Assembly (NCBI GenBank): GCA_039980455.1
Contig: JBDXCG010000004.1
Span: forward strand, 744,001-808,000
Length of the DNA stretch: 64,000 nucleotides
Origin: CALINF01 sp039980455
Lineage (GTDB): Bacteria; Pseudomonadota; Gammaproteobacteria; Pseudomonadales; Halieaceae
Direction of reading: 5' to 3'
The translations under genes were made by a program, and so were the position numbers. The notes beneath the pieces are model-generated. The model was not told the DNA's origin and searched no databases. It saw only the letters and a list, made by a program, of their open reading frames with translations. Of the stretch, positions 53,968 to 63,683 are shown in pieces. The first letter of the stretch is position 1. Every line of letters starts with the position of its first letter.

Positions 53968-54258
53968 AGTTAGCTCCAATGAGTGTATGTTGTTGAGAAT
54001 GTGATGACTTCTCGAGAAATTACGGTGCACTCTGTGGACTGGATTAGAGAATTCAGAAGGCGCTTTGTATAGATGTGGACAAGATCTGTGCATGAAAAGC
54101 CCCTCGATAGTGGCAACCCTAAAGAGGGGGTGCGATCCCCATCAGCACAATTTATTGGAGTATTGGTTGTTCGAGCTCACCCCTCACTCCAGTCTTGAGA
54201 AATTTTCAGGCATTCGATATCGTTACCAAAAAGAGCGGCCCTGCTTAGGGGTTTATGT

Positions 54259-55185
54259 ATGCATATGTTTGTTAAGTACCTGACCAAATGGTCGGTGCGC
54301 GTTGTTTCGATTTTTTTGCCGCAAGAAAAAGCCCATACGCTGCAGCGGTGGCGCCGTGGGCGAGAAGACTTTTGGAAGTATAGTAATAGCGAGTATGTCT
54401 TTGCCTCGTTTGGAAAGAGCGGTCGCACTTGGGTAAGAGTGATGATTTCCCGCTATTACCAATTGATGTATCAAATCCCCGACAACATTCTGATGGGCTT
54501 TGACAACTACACGCGAATCAATCCCGACATCCCCAAAATATTCTATACCCACGACAATTATTTGGCTGGCTATACCGGCAACCAGAATAGTAAGAAGGAT
54601 TATTACGGCAAGAAAACCGTTCTGCTAGTGCGCGACCCGCGCGATGTGGCGGTATCACAATTCTTCCAATGGAAGTTTCGCATGAAGCCCGAGAAAAAGT
54701 CTCTGAATAACTATCCGGAACACGGCGCTGATATTACCGTTTACGATTTCGTTAAGCAGGAAGGGCAGGGGCTTGGGCACATAATCCAGTTTATGAACAA
54801 CTGGGCTAGAGAGCTGGACAAGATAGAGAGCCTACTTGTGGTGCGCTATGAGGATTTGCGGTTAAGGCCTGAGAAGGAAATGGCAAAGGTCGTGGCCTTC
54901 CTGGGTATGGAGGTGAACGATGACTATTTGAAGGACATGGCCGAATTCGCATCAGTAGAAAACCTTCGAAAGAAAGAACAAGAAAACTACTTCTGGCGCA
55001 GCGGCAGCCGCGTACAGGCCAAGGACGTCAACAACCCCAATACCTATAAGGTTCGTAAGGCCAAAGTAGGTGGATATCGGGATTACTTTGACGAACAGCA
55101 GGAAGCGGAGCTGAGCGCTATGGTCGATGCCCAGTTGCTACCTGTATTTGGGTACACCACAAAGGAGCAGCAGGAGGCCAACTGA
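54259..55185 (+). CDS. P-loop sulfotransferase (D)
   Basis: A 308-residue sulfotransferase, near-twin of C at 44.6 kb and relative of B. The 5'-phosphosulfate loop is ASFGKSGRTWVRVM (Lys53) and the 3'-phosphate motif LLVRDPRDVAVSQFFQW is canonical. Its TGA overlaps the ATG of the GT-A-like gene by one base, so this is the head of a four-gene operon (sulfotransferase, GT-A-like, oxygenase, LpxL-like). Confidence 0.88.
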   Translation: MHMFVKYLTKWSVRVVSIFLPQEKAHTLQRWRRGREDFWKYSNSEYVFASFGKSGRTWVRVMISRYYQLMYQIPDNILMGFDNYTRINPDIPKIFYTHDNYLAGYTGNQNSKKDYYGKKTVLLVRDPRDVAVSQFFQWKFRMKPEKKSLNNYPEHGADITVYDFVKQEGQGLGHIIQFMNNWARELDKIESLLVVRYEDLRLRPEKEMAKVVAFLGMEVNDDYLKDMAEFASVENLRKKEQENYFWRSGSRVQAKDVNNPNTYKVRKAKVGGYRDYFDEQQEAELSAMVDAQLLPVFGYTTKEQQEAN

Positions 55186-56096
55186 TGAAGAAGTGCGTCT
55201 TTGTGCACACCAATGAGAAACAGTGGTTGGGAGCGCTCGTAGCCGAGTATTCTTTTCGCCGCAACTCGCGCAACCCCTCAGACTTTGACGTAAAGTTTAT
55301 CCATACGCGTGACTATCCTTTCCTCGCTGCAAAAGAAGGCCAGCAATTTTTACGAGCGGGCACACAGCGGGTATGGCGCATGGACGACCTGCAATCTTTT
55401 ACTCCATTGCGATTCATACCCCCTAGATTGATGAATTGGCAAGGCCGCGCGGTTGTCACCGATCCGGATGTTTTTGCAGTGGGCGATATAAACGAGTTGC
55501 TGGATTTGGATATGGGCGGCGCAGCTGTAATGGGGCGCCACCGCTCTGGCAAGTCAGAGAAAAGCTATCAAGTGGCGACCAGTGTTTTGTTGATGGACTG
55601 CGATCGCCTTAAACACTGGAATGTGGAGGCGGATTTTGATGCGCTTTTTCGCGGTGAAAAGGACTACAAGGAATGGATGGTATTGGCCTATGAGGACCCA
55701 GAGAACATTGGCTACATAGAAAAATACTGGAATGACTTTGACAATCTCGATGATCAGACACGCCTGCTTCACAACACAAAGCGCAAGACCCAGCCCTGGA
55801 AAACAGGGCTACCAGTAGATTACACGCCTGCAGATAAATTCAAAAATAAGCCATTTCTGGCTTCCATTAACAGATTGCGGGCAAAAATTTTTGGTGAGTA
55901 TGGTCTGTTGGGACGCTATCAAGTACACCCAGATCCGCGTCAGGAACAGCTGTTTTTTGGTCTGTTGAAGGAGTGTTTAGAAAGTGGGCATGTGAGCGAA
56001 GAACTCTTGCGTGAAGAGATCGGTAAGAACCATGTTCGTCACGACGCTTTTGAAGTGTTGGCTCGCACCCCTGATCTGGAGGCGAGAGCGGCATGA
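55185..56096 (+). CDS. Unclassified GT-A-like protein, copy 3
   Basis: A 303-residue paralogue of the 36.0 and 40.5 kb proteins. It begins KKCVFVHTNEKQ and has MDDLQSFTPLRFIPP, VVTDPDVFAVGDINELL (DPD at 93-95) and KRKTQPWKTGLPVD. Coupled by one-base overlap to sulfotransferase D and by 4-nt overlap to the oxygenase gene. If it is a glycosyltransferase, the sulfotransferase may act on the sugar it adds. The family is not one I can name. Confidence 0.7.
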   Translation: MKKCVFVHTNEKQWLGALVAEYSFRRNSRNPSDFDVKFIHTRDYPFLAAKEGQQFLRAGTQRVWRMDDLQSFTPLRFIPPRLMNWQGRAVVTDPDVFAVGDINELLDLDMGGAAVMGRHRSGKSEKSYQVATSVLLMDCDRLKHWNVEADFDALFRGEKDYKEWMVLAYEDPENIGYIEKYWNDFDNLDDQTRLLHNTKRKTQPWKTGLPVDYTPADKFKNKPFLASINRLRAKIFGEYGLLGRYQVHPDPRQEQLFFGLLKECLESGHVSEELLREEIGKNHVRHDAFEVLARTPDLEARAA

Positions 56097-56809
56097 ACTA
56101 TATCGATATTGAGAAATTGCGTAGCGTGAGCCTGGAAGAGTTCATGACGATAAGGCCCTACCCGTATTTGAATTCTGCTGGGATACTGACCGAATCGGGT
56201 TATCAGGATCTACTGAATAACATGCCGTCTATCGACATGTTTGAGCAGAAGTTCAATGGCGTTCGTCGCGCAGGGCAAAAGTCACACGATCGCTACTCTC
56301 TGGAATACAAACCGGACATGGACGTACCTGCGCCGTGGCAGGAGTTTATTCAGGAGTTGCGCGGCGACGCCTATCGTAATGAAATCCAGCGGCTATTAGG
56401 TGCAGGAAAAATCGAGTTTCGTTGTCACTGGCATTATACGCCCAGTGGCTGCGACGTATCGCCTCATTGCGATTCTCGACGTGAGCACGGTTCACATTTG
56501 TTTTACTTTAACTCCGAGGACGATTGGGATCGTGCTTGGGGTGGCTCAACGCTGGTGTTGGATGATGGTGGACGGATAGATTACAACTCTGCGCCATCGC
56601 TGGAAGACTTCGACGCAATTCATGAGTGCGAATTTATTGGCAATTACAGCTCACTGATGTTGCGTGGCGACCACGGCTGGCACGCGGTGCGCTCCATTGA
56701 CTGTCCTGAGGGTCACCTGCGGCGTGTCTTTATCGTAGTAGTCAATCCCGACAACCTGTTCTGGAAAGTACGCGATAAAGTTATTGGTAAAACTATTCAG
56801 CGCTTATAG
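56093..56809 (+). CDS. 2-oxoglutarate/Fe(II) oxygenase-like protein (copy 2)
   Basis: A 238-residue paralogue of the 17.3 kb protein. It has HWHYTPSGCDVSPHCDS (iron-binding His and Asp), GGSTLVLDDGG, and GWHAVRSI with the distal His, then RRVFIVVV with an Arg for 2-oxoglutarate. It overlaps the GT-A-like gene by 4 nt (ATGA). A 142-nt gap separates it from the LpxL-like gene. Confidence 0.78.
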   Translation: MNYIDIEKLRSVSLEEFMTIRPYPYLNSAGILTESGYQDLLNNMPSIDMFEQKFNGVRRAGQKSHDRYSLEYKPDMDVPAPWQEFIQELRGDAYRNEIQRLLGAGKIEFRCHWHYTPSGCDVSPHCDSRREHGSHLFYFNSEDDWDRAWGGSTLVLDDGGRIDYNSAPSLEDFDAIHECEFIGNYSSLMLRGDHGWHAVRSIDCPEGHLRRVFIVVVNPDNLFWKVRDKVIGKTIQRL

Positions 56810-56951
56810 ATTGCCAAGTCGCTTAGTCACAAGGCGAAGGCTAGGCCGGTAAACCAGTCCATAAGGTGTTTGGGCGCATCAACACGGTTCAAGAAAGGCC
56901 GATAGTGGCCTCTTGTATCAAGAAGCAGGCGAAGCGAATGGAGCGCTCAGC

Positions 56952-57890
56952 ATGCCTAAGTATTATCTGATTCCAAAGCGGACCGCACGTGCTTGGCCGC
57001 GTCTGGAAAAAGTATTTTTGTGGAGTGAGGCTCTCTTGTTCCGCATGATATTTACTGTGGTGAGATTGCTGCCGCTTGAGTGTGCCAGCCGACTGTTAGG
57101 CCTTCTCTTTAGGCTACTGGGTCCCTTTAGTGGAAAAACAGCAAGGATCCGCGCCAATCTGACCATCGCCTTTCCCGAAATGGGCGAACCAGAGCAGAGC
57201 AAAACAGTCCGTGACATTTACAGCCATCTCGGCACCAGTGTTGCTGAGTTATTACATATGCCGAAGATCTGGGAGCAATGGGCCCAACGCATCGATTACG
57301 AGGTTGACCCTGAGGCTCTGTCTTACCTCGAGAATGGCCCCGCAGGCGTATACGTCACAGCTCACGTCGGTGCATGGCAAGTAGCCCCAATCCCTCTGAT
57401 ACGAGCTCACCTCAAAGCGCCCATGGCGATGGTGTATGCGCCAGAGGGTAACCCCTATCTGCATGACCTGTTCTACCCGTTGCGAGAAGCTATCGGTGTG
57501 AAGGTAATCGCCAGTAAATCAGGTGTACGACCACTGATGAAAGAACTGGGAAGCGGCACGTCACTGGCCCTGGCAGTAGACACACGATTGGCTTCAGGTA
57601 AGCTCATACCTTTCTTTGGCGTAGAGACGCTCACGAATACAACTCCGGCCCGCTTGGCGTTGCGAAACGGGGGGCCGCTAGTACCAGTTCTATCCCAGCG
57701 TGTCGCGCCAGGGCGCTTCAAGGTACATGTGCAGAGGCCCATTAGCCCACGCATTCCTGATGCATCAATCGATGATGCGGCTGTCGATATGACCGCTCAG
57801 GTAAATGATTGTTTCGAGGAATGGATCCGTGCCACGCCTGGACAGTGGTTGTGTCTCAAGCGACGCTGGCCCAAGTCGAATCGACTTTAG
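56952..57890 (+). CDS. LpxL-like acyltransferase, catalytic acid replaced by Gln (copy 2)
   Basis: A 312-residue late-acyltransferase family protein, closely parallel to the 18.1 kb copy (both open with YLIPK and have I-A-F-P at 72-75). The catalytic motif is AHVGAWQ with His138 and Gln143, the same loss of the acid. ATG 56952 is preceded by GGAG at 8 nt and matches the length of the other copy; a longer frame from 56913 lacks a ribosome site. The following 235 nt to the next gene show no clear terminator. Confidence 0.82.
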   Translation: MPKYYLIPKRTARAWPRLEKVFLWSEALLFRMIFTVVRLLPLECASRLLGLLFRLLGPFSGKTARIRANLTIAFPEMGEPEQSKTVRDIYSHLGTSVAELLHMPKIWEQWAQRIDYEVDPEALSYLENGPAGVYVTAHVGAWQVAPIPLIRAHLKAPMAMVYAPEGNPYLHDLFYPLREAIGVKVIASKSGVRPLMKELGSGTSLALAVDTRLASGKLIPFFGVETLTNTTPARLALRNGGPLVPVLSQRVAPGRFKVHVQRPISPRIPDASIDDAAVDMTAQVNDCFEEWIRATPGQWLCLKRRWPKSNRL

Positions 57891-58125
57891 AAGGCAGCAG
57901 CGCAAAGTCTACTATTGCAGCGTGCCTGCGATGAAGACCTAGGCTGTTTAGCGGTCAATAGATGGCCCCATTCCGCTGGTGGCGCACTGTCGGATGATAG
58001 CAACCTGGCACTCCATCTAAATTGGATTCAATGGCCTTTTGTTCGCTTGCGCGTAACTTCGTTTATTTACTTCATAGGCTTTGGGGTTATCCTTATCGTA
58101 TGGATAAATTTTCGGGGGAAATTGC

Positions 58126-59241
58126 GTGAAATCTGATGATACTGAAGTAGCAGAATTAATTTCGCGGGCGCTGACATCGTCTCTTATTCGCTTTTCGGTC
58201 GTTGCATTCATTGCACTGGTCTGCACGTGGGCATTTCTTCCATTTTTGCCGATTATGTTGTGGGCTATTGTATTGGCCATTGCGCTGTACCCCGTCAGAC
58301 TCTTTATTGAATCGAAGCTAGGTTGGTCGCCCAGCGGTAGTGCTACAGCGATAGCAGTTGTCGGTGTACTAATACTGGGGATTCCCTCGGTGATGATCGG
58401 TAATTCATTCACATCAAAAACGTTAGGGACCTACCAGTCGTACCAGGCCGGCACACTCGTCATACCGGCACCGCCTGAAGACGTAGCGAAGCTGCCTGTT
58501 GTTGGTGAGGATATCTATGCTTCATGGGGCGAGGCGGCTGAGGATTTGCCAAGATTTGTTGAGACCAGGCAGCCGAGTCTCAAGAAAGTAGCCAGTTGGT
58601 TTGTGGAGGCCGCAAGCGGGGCTGCAAAGAGTGTTTTCTTGCTTATTGGCGCGATAGTTATTGCGGGAATTATGCTGGCCTGGGCAGAGGAGGCGGATAA
58701 GGCAATGCGCAGAATATTCACGAGCTTCTCTGATGATACGCGTGGGCCTGAATTGTATGACCTTTCTACTAAGACTATTCGTCAAGTAGCGGTTGGGATT
58801 ATAGGCATTGCCTTTATAACTGCGATGACCTTGGGGGGCGTGATGGCGTTGGCCGGCGTCCCTGCGGTCGCACTACTAACGCTACTTGCTCTGTTGCTCG
58901 CGGTAATGCAGATACCTGTGACGCTAGTCGCACTCGTTGCCGTTGGCCTATTGTGGAATGGGAATGATGCATCGACAGTGCACAACACAATATTCTCGGT
59001 ACTGATGATCGCGGCTAGCCTGATAGATAACTTCCTTAAACCGCTCATACTTGGGCGGGGGTTGGATGTGCCCATGCCTGTCGTACTGATGGGTGCCCTC
59101 GGCGGAATGATGTCTGGAGGCATTCTGGGGATGTTTATTGGCGCAGTGTTTCTAACCGCTGGTTACCAGGTTTTCTCGTACTGGGTGGATGCAGGAAGTA
59201 GTGCAGAGCAGAAGACTTCGAAAACCATCGAAGACCGTTAG
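58126..59241 (+). CDS. AI-2E family membrane permease
   Basis: A 371-residue inner-membrane protein of the AI-2E transporter superfamily (YdiK/PerM-like). About eight hydrophobic segments, with the central soluble part (QAGTLVIPAPPEDVAKLP) and the conserved C-terminal SLIDNFLKPLILGRGLDVP, then LGALGGMMSGGILGMFIG. The start is GTG 58126. Members move varied small molecules or ions; despite the family name, quorum signal export is not implied. Confidence 0.85.
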   Translation: MKSDDTEVAELISRALTSSLIRFSVVAFIALVCTWAFLPFLPIMLWAIVLAIALYPVRLFIESKLGWSPSGSATAIAVVGVLILGIPSVMIGNSFTSKTLGTYQSYQAGTLVIPAPPEDVAKLPVVGEDIYASWGEAAEDLPRFVETRQPSLKKVASWFVEAASGAAKSVFLLIGAIVIAGIMLAWAEEADKAMRRIFTSFSDDTRGPELYDLSTKTIRQVAVGIIGIAFITAMTLGGVMALAGVPAVALLTLLALLLAVMQIPVTLVALVAVGLLWNGNDASTVHNTIFSVLMIAASLIDNFLKPLILGRGLDVPMPVVLMGALGGMMSGGILGMFIGAVFLTAGYQVFSYWVDAGSSAEQKTSKTIEDR

Positions 59242-59360
59242 GCTTGAATCGAAAATAGACTATCGTTCATGGCCTAGTTATAGAAGAAGGCAGGCTCCTC
59301 TTTGATCGGCGCTGATTGAAATCTCTTTCCTGCAATATCATAGGCCGCTTTCAACCTACA

Positions 59361-59380
59361 AGGAACCGCAAGCGGTTCCT
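59361..59380. repeat. Perfect 20-bp inverted repeat between convergent genes
   Basis: AGGAACCGC and GCGGTTCCT flank AA, a perfect dyad in the 163-nt gap between the AI-2E permease and DUF4136 genes. As RNA it would form a strong hairpin from either strand. No T-tract follows, so it is only a possible bidirectional terminator. Confidence 0.55.
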
Positions 59381-59404
59381 CCGCCGATACTTCCAGCAAA
59401 CGAT

Positions 59405-60016
59405 TTAGTAGGGCGGGAACTCAAGAAAAATGGCAGCTGCCGCCTCGTTGTACTTTCCTTGGTCTTCTTCTACTTTCCCCTTCAGTTTGGATTGGGTCAC
59501 AGCGCGCCAAACCGATTGCTTTAACTTGGGGTCGATCATGTCAACGATAAAGGTACCCTCGGTATAGTTTTTAACTGATACCTCGGTGCGTGTAGGGGCA
59601 CAGTTCCAGCAGTTATACATGCTGCGTCGATTGTAGCCACCGTAGCCGCCATAGTACCCGCCATAGGATGGGCTGTTATAGGTGCGTACATCGGTCTTGT
59701 TCTGCGTTACCAAATGCCAGCTGACCAGCATGTCGGCCTCACTGGGGTCGGAAACAAAAGTGAAGCCTCGATAAACCAAGGCATTCTCCAATGCTTCATT
59801 GACTCGATTTTTCTGCATGTCACTCAGCTGCAGAGGATTGTCACCAGTCACGTCACCCGATTCCCGGTAAAACGCTAATTGTCTGGCCTGGCGGAAGTCG
59901 TAGTCGCGTTTGTAGTCTACGTCGGGTTTTGGTGGGCTACTGCTGCAGGCGGCTAGCGTGGTAAGAAGGGCCGCGATGGCGAATGTACTTAGTACTTTGC
60001 TCGGGTTCAGGGTCAT
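59405..60016 (-). CDS. DUF4136 lipoprotein
   Basis: A 203-residue lipoprotein. The signal peptide ends in LAAC, the lipobox, with Cys at 24. The mature part fits DUF4136: DYDFRQARQLAFYR, then EADMLVSWHLVTQNKTDVRTY, and an end with AAAAIFLEFPP. A Gly/Tyr-rich segment (SYGGYYGGYGGY) near 118-129 is a loop common in this family. It is probably anchored in the outer membrane. The role is unknown. Confidence 0.83.
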   Translation of the reverse strand: MTLNPSKVLSTFAIAALLTTLAACSSSPPKPDVDYKRDYDFRQARQLAFYRESGDVTGDNPLQLSDMQKNRVNEALENALVYRGFTFVSDPSEADMLVSWHLVTQNKTDVRTYNSPSYGGYYGGYGGYNRRSMYNCWNCAPTRTEVSVKNYTEGTFIVDMIDPKLKQSVWRAVTQSKLKGKVEEDQGKYNEAAAAIFLEFPPY

Positions 60017-60121
60017 GATTGGCGATCTCCGGTTCTGGCCAGCTCTGTTGTTCGACGTGATATCAGTCGGGTAGTGTACAGAATAGCAGCCGTTATTGGC
60101 ACGGGTGAGAGAAGCTTAGCG

Positions 60122-61678
60122 TTAGAGATGCCCCTTGATGGGCAGCCACTGAACAATGCGACCCCAAAAACGTGTCCATGCCGTGGTCTCTGGCTCTTTG
60201 GAATACACCTTCTGCTTGCCATTCTCCAGGGTTGTCCAGCGCAACGCATTGCTGTCATCCAGTGAGACCTCATAACTTATCGAGGGCAAAAATGAGTGAG
60301 CGCTATCGACAATATCGCCAGCCATTTCTGGGCTGTCTATGATAACGCCAAGCTCGGTGTTGAGGTAAGCAGAGCGTGGATCCCAATTGAAGGACCCCAG
60401 AAAGAAGTGCCGCCTGTCCACCACGAACGCCTTGGAATGAAGACTACTCTTGGCATCGGGATTACTTAATCCGGCCGAACCGGGTACATCGACGTTTCCC
60501 TTCATCTCGTAGAAGCGCGCGCCGGACTTGAGCAGTGGCTTGCGAGAGGGCGCATAGCCACCGTACACCAGTAAATGATCGCTGGAGGATAGGGAGTTGG
60601 TGATAATTTCTATTTCAATACCCGAACCCAGTAGCTCGCTGATTGCATCAAGACCACCTTTTTGTGGCACGAAATAGGGCGACACGATCAAAAGGGATTC
60701 CTGCGCTGCAAGAACAGTTTCTCCGAGTTTGGTTGTAATCTTGTCGGCGTCATCAGCTTTCTCGGTGACAGTTTTGTCTGGTGAGTCATAAACTAACTCA
60801 TAACTGGCCCAGTGAAATGCGCTACCGTCCTCCGCTATATAGGAGTCATAGGAATTGGATACCGCCTTCGCGTACGGTGTGCCGCTGAGAGAAGTCATGT
60901 TGTCCCCCAGCTCTACACGCAGTTTGGTCAGCGTACTTTCAGTGCTGGACGCAGTGCCTGCCAGCTGCTCATAGGGTACCGCACGTTCGTGATTCCAGTA
61001 GAGATCGAACATGCTGGACGTGTCGTTAACGACGGGGCCAATGGCGATCACATCCAAATCACCGAAATTGTAGTCTTGGTTGGCGGCAAAGTATTCTGCG
61101 GCAATGTTGCGACCCCCGATGATCGTGATTTTATTGTCCATCGTGAACGACTTGTTGTGCATCCGCCTATTCAAGCGCCGGAAATCCCATGCATCCAAAG
61201 CACGTGTCATGCGATTGGCAAATGGATTAAAGAGGCGCAGCTCCAGGTTGGGATGTTCATTGAGCGCGGCCAATTTCTTCTCCATGCCGCGCGTTCCAAT
61301 ATCATCAATGAGTAGTCTTACCCGGACGCCCCGATCTGCCGCGTTGAGCAAAGAAGTAAAAAAGACTTTGCCAATAAGGTCGTCGGTGATCAGGTAGTAT
61401 TGAACGTCGAGAGATATCTTGGCGCGCTCAGCCAGTAGCAGCCGTAGTGCCAGCGCGTCGATGGAATCACTTAGCAGCAAAAAGCCAGACATCCCTGGCT
61501 CGCCCCCGCTGGCTGCAGACAATTGGTCTTCCAGCGGGTAGCTATTTGGACTTACCGCATAAGACACAGACTTGGGCGCATTGAAGTCGACGCTTGCGCA
61601 GCCGCTTGCGAGAAGCAGAAGACTTGCGGATACCCAAAGTAGCAGGCGTGACCAGTCAAGCGTCATTAGGTTCTTCAT
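60122..61678 (-). CDS. Phospholipase D family lipoprotein (ClsC-like)
   Basis: A 518-residue protein with a lipoprotein signal (LLLLASGCAS). Two HKD motifs are present: HNKSFTMDNK followed by GGRN, and HSKAFVVDRR followed by GSFNWDPRS. The pair is the mark of PLD enzymes, including cardiolipin synthases such as ClsC. The lipobox makes it unlike cytoplasmic synthases. It may transfer phosphatidyl groups at the outer face of a membrane. ATG 61678 is clear. Confidence 0.86.
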   Translation of the reverse strand: MKNLMTLDWSRLLLWVSASLLLLASGCASVDFNAPKSVSYAVSPNSYPLEDQLSAASGGEPGMSGFLLLSDSIDALALRLLLAERAKISLDVQYYLITDDLIGKVFFTSLLNAADRGVRVRLLIDDIGTRGMEKKLAALNEHPNLELRLFNPFANRMTRALDAWDFRRLNRRMHNKSFTMDNKITIIGGRNIAAEYFAANQDYNFGDLDVIAIGPVVNDTSSMFDLYWNHERAVPYEQLAGTASSTESTLTKLRVELGDNMTSLSGTPYAKAVSNSYDSYIAEDGSAFHWASYELVYDSPDKTVTEKADDADKITTKLGETVLAAQESLLIVSPYFVPQKGGLDAISELLGSGIEIEIITNSLSSSDHLLVYGGYAPSRKPLLKSGARFYEMKGNVDVPGSAGLSNPDAKSSLHSKAFVVDRRHFFLGSFNWDPRSAYLNTELGVIIDSPEMAGDIVDSAHSFLPSISYEVSLDDSNALRWTTLENGKQKVYSKEPETTAWTRFWGRIVQWLPIKGHL

Positions 61679-61738
61679 TATTCTTATTTTGTACTCGTGT
61701 CACTTCAGCCAAATAGTCTAAACCTCATCCATGAGCAG

Positions 61739-62761
61739 TTACAGCCTCAGACACGGGTCCAACAGGGTTTTTATCTGCTCCACGTGCCGACGGGGCGCGT
61801 TTGCAGCCTGCGACAGCGCCTTACGGCTCGCTGCGCGCCAACTGCGGTAGTTAGGCGGCAGAGCAGTTAACAAGCTCTCTTCGAGTGCCTCAATTGCCGG
61901 CATCAATTGATGATGTCGACGGCTCAGGGTGGCGGCTACAGGTTGGATCTCGCCAATGAAGTATTTGCGCACCACGTTTTCTAAAATCGTGGCAGAGGAA
62001 GGTTTAAAGCCCGTGTCGCAGAGGCCGCCAGCGGCGCGTTTTATCTGTAGCATTGCATTAGCACCGCTCAGCCATATAGCCTGGCTCGACAATGCTTTAG
62101 TCAGAGCACCGCCGTCACCGCGCGCTACTTCGCTCAGCAGCAGCTCGAATTCCAGATTGTTTGCTGCAAAGTCTCCGGACAGCCAGCGCAATGTATGTGC
62201 ATTGATGGCCTCCAGTGCGCTGATGACCGCAGAGCTGGTATTGCGAGGGTAGTCGCCAAGGCGGGTCGGTTGTTGCCAGAACGTATAAAACTCCTGTGAC
62301 CCCAGTGTGGCATTGAAAATGCGTGCCGGCAGCTGGGCGAGCTTTTCGGCGTGGGTAGACTCCAGCAGCTGGGCGATCTCGGTTTCATTCTGGCTGCGTA
62401 AATGTGCGATACACGCAGGTGCAAACTGCAGAAATTCCAGCTCTAAAAGTAATCGCTGAGAGGGTGGGGCGAATTTTCCCAGGCTACTATTTCGCTTGCC
62501 TACGGTTACCTGTAGCTGACAGCCGGACAACGAGAGGAAGTCCAATGCATCCAGTTTGCCGGGTGCCATCGCAAGCTGGAGCTCCGCGACGGTAGGCGAC
62601 CGCAATCGTGCGGGTTCGTGGATTCCGGGCACCTCTGTCGCAAGCGGCCTCGCCAAGCGATCAAGGTATCTTTCAAAGCGTGCGGTATCGCTGTTTTGGC
62701 TGCAGGCCGCAACAAGCAAATACAGCGCGATCAGCAAGACGCTAGCCAGGGATCGATACAA
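61739..62761 (-). CDS. DUF3080-like lipoprotein
   Basis: A 340-residue lipoprotein with signal VLLIALYLLVAACS. The mature part is helical, with MAPGKLDALDFLSLSGCQLQ, LLLELEFLQFAPACI and a C-terminal LPPNYRSWR, which fits DUF3080. The start is TTG 62761. It is 60 nt upstream of the PLD gene on the same strand and may be co-transcribed. No function is known to me. Confidence 0.68.
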   Translation of the reverse strand: MYRSLASVLLIALYLLVAACSQNSDTARFERYLDRLARPLATEVPGIHEPARLRSPTVAELQLAMAPGKLDALDFLSLSGCQLQVTVGKRNSSLGKFAPPSQRLLLELEFLQFAPACIAHLRSQNETEIAQLLESTHAEKLAQLPARIFNATLGSQEFYTFWQQPTRLGDYPRNTSSAVISALEAINAHTLRWLSGDFAANNLEFELLLSEVARGDGGALTKALSSQAIWLSGANAMLQIKRAAGGLCDTGFKPSSATILENVVRKYFIGEIQPVAATLSRRHHQLMPAIEALEESLLTALPPNYRSWRAASRKALSQAANAPRRHVEQIKTLLDPCLRL

Positions 62762-62933
62762 AAGCGAAATAATGGGTCTCCTTGCGCTGGAATAGTGAGT
62801 CCGTGGCTGTCCAGTCAGCCTACCTCTTTATACACTGAACTAGGGTACTCGGACTTCGTCAAAACTGGTCACTGACGTTGCTATGCTGTGGCGGTATGAT
62901 GAACGTATGGCAATAGACGCGAGAGGCTACGCA

Positions 62934-63683
62934 ATGCGCACATTGATCTTCGCCATGATAGCAATTTTGCTGTCCGTACCCGCCCAGTCACGCGACGACT
63001 CCGCTCGCGATCTGATTCAGCAGGCGATGGACCATTATCGCGGCCAGACGTCGTACTCAGTCATGACCATGACAATCAATCGGCCCACTTGGCAGCGCAG
63101 TATGACAATGCGAGGCTGGACTGCGGGGGATAAAGAGACGCTGGTACGGGTAACGCAGCCGCGCAAAGACGCTGGTAACGGTACGTTGTCAGTGGACGGC
63201 AATATGTGGACCTACACGCCCAAGATTAATCGAGTTATCAAGGTGCCATCATCCATGATGAGTCAGAATTGGATGGGCAGCGACTTTTCAAATAAAGACA
63301 TTAGCAAGAATACCGATGTAATCGATCAGTATGACCATTCTCTGCTTGAGACATTCGAGCGCGACGGCTTTCAGGTATACGTTATTGAATCTATCCCACA
63401 CGAGGAGGCCGCAGTGGTATGGGGTAAAGAGATTTTTCACATTCGTGAAGACTGGGTGCTGCTGGAGCAGCAATTCTGGGATCAGGATAATGAGTTGGTA
63501 AAAACTCTCAGCGCAGTAGAGGTTAAGCAACTGTCAGGCCGTGCAGTGGCGAGTATCCTGCGCATGACCCAGGAGGGAGTAGCAGACGAATGGACAGAGC
63601 TGCACACGCTCGAGGTCGAGTTTGATATCGAGATGCCTGAAAATGTGTTTACGCTGTCCAATCTGAGAAACCCACGCCAGTGA
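62934..63683 (+). CDS. LolA-superfamily outer-membrane lipoprotein-sorting-like protein
   Basis: A 249-residue periplasmic protein with signal LIFAMIAILLSVPAQS. The beta-rich fold of the COG2834 group is evident: SVMTMTINRPTWQRSMTMRG, NMWTYTPKINRVIKVPSS, GSDFSNKDI. Such proteins sit next to LolC/E-type permeases and are thought to carry lipids or lipoproteins. ATG 62934 yields a proper signal; the longer frame from 62883 does not. Its stop overlaps the next gene by 4 nt (GTGA), so the pair is coupled. Confidence 0.85.
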   Translation: MRTLIFAMIAILLSVPAQSRDDSARDLIQQAMDHYRGQTSYSVMTMTINRPTWQRSMTMRGWTAGDKETLVRVTQPRKDAGNGTLSVDGNMWTYTPKINRVIKVPSSMMSQNWMGSDFSNKDISKNTDVIDQYDHSLLETFERDGFQVYVIESIPHEEAAVVWGKEIFHIREDWVLLEQQFWDQDNELVKTLSAVEVKQLSGRAVASILRMTQEGVADEWTELHTLEVEFDIEMPENVFTLSNLRNPRQ

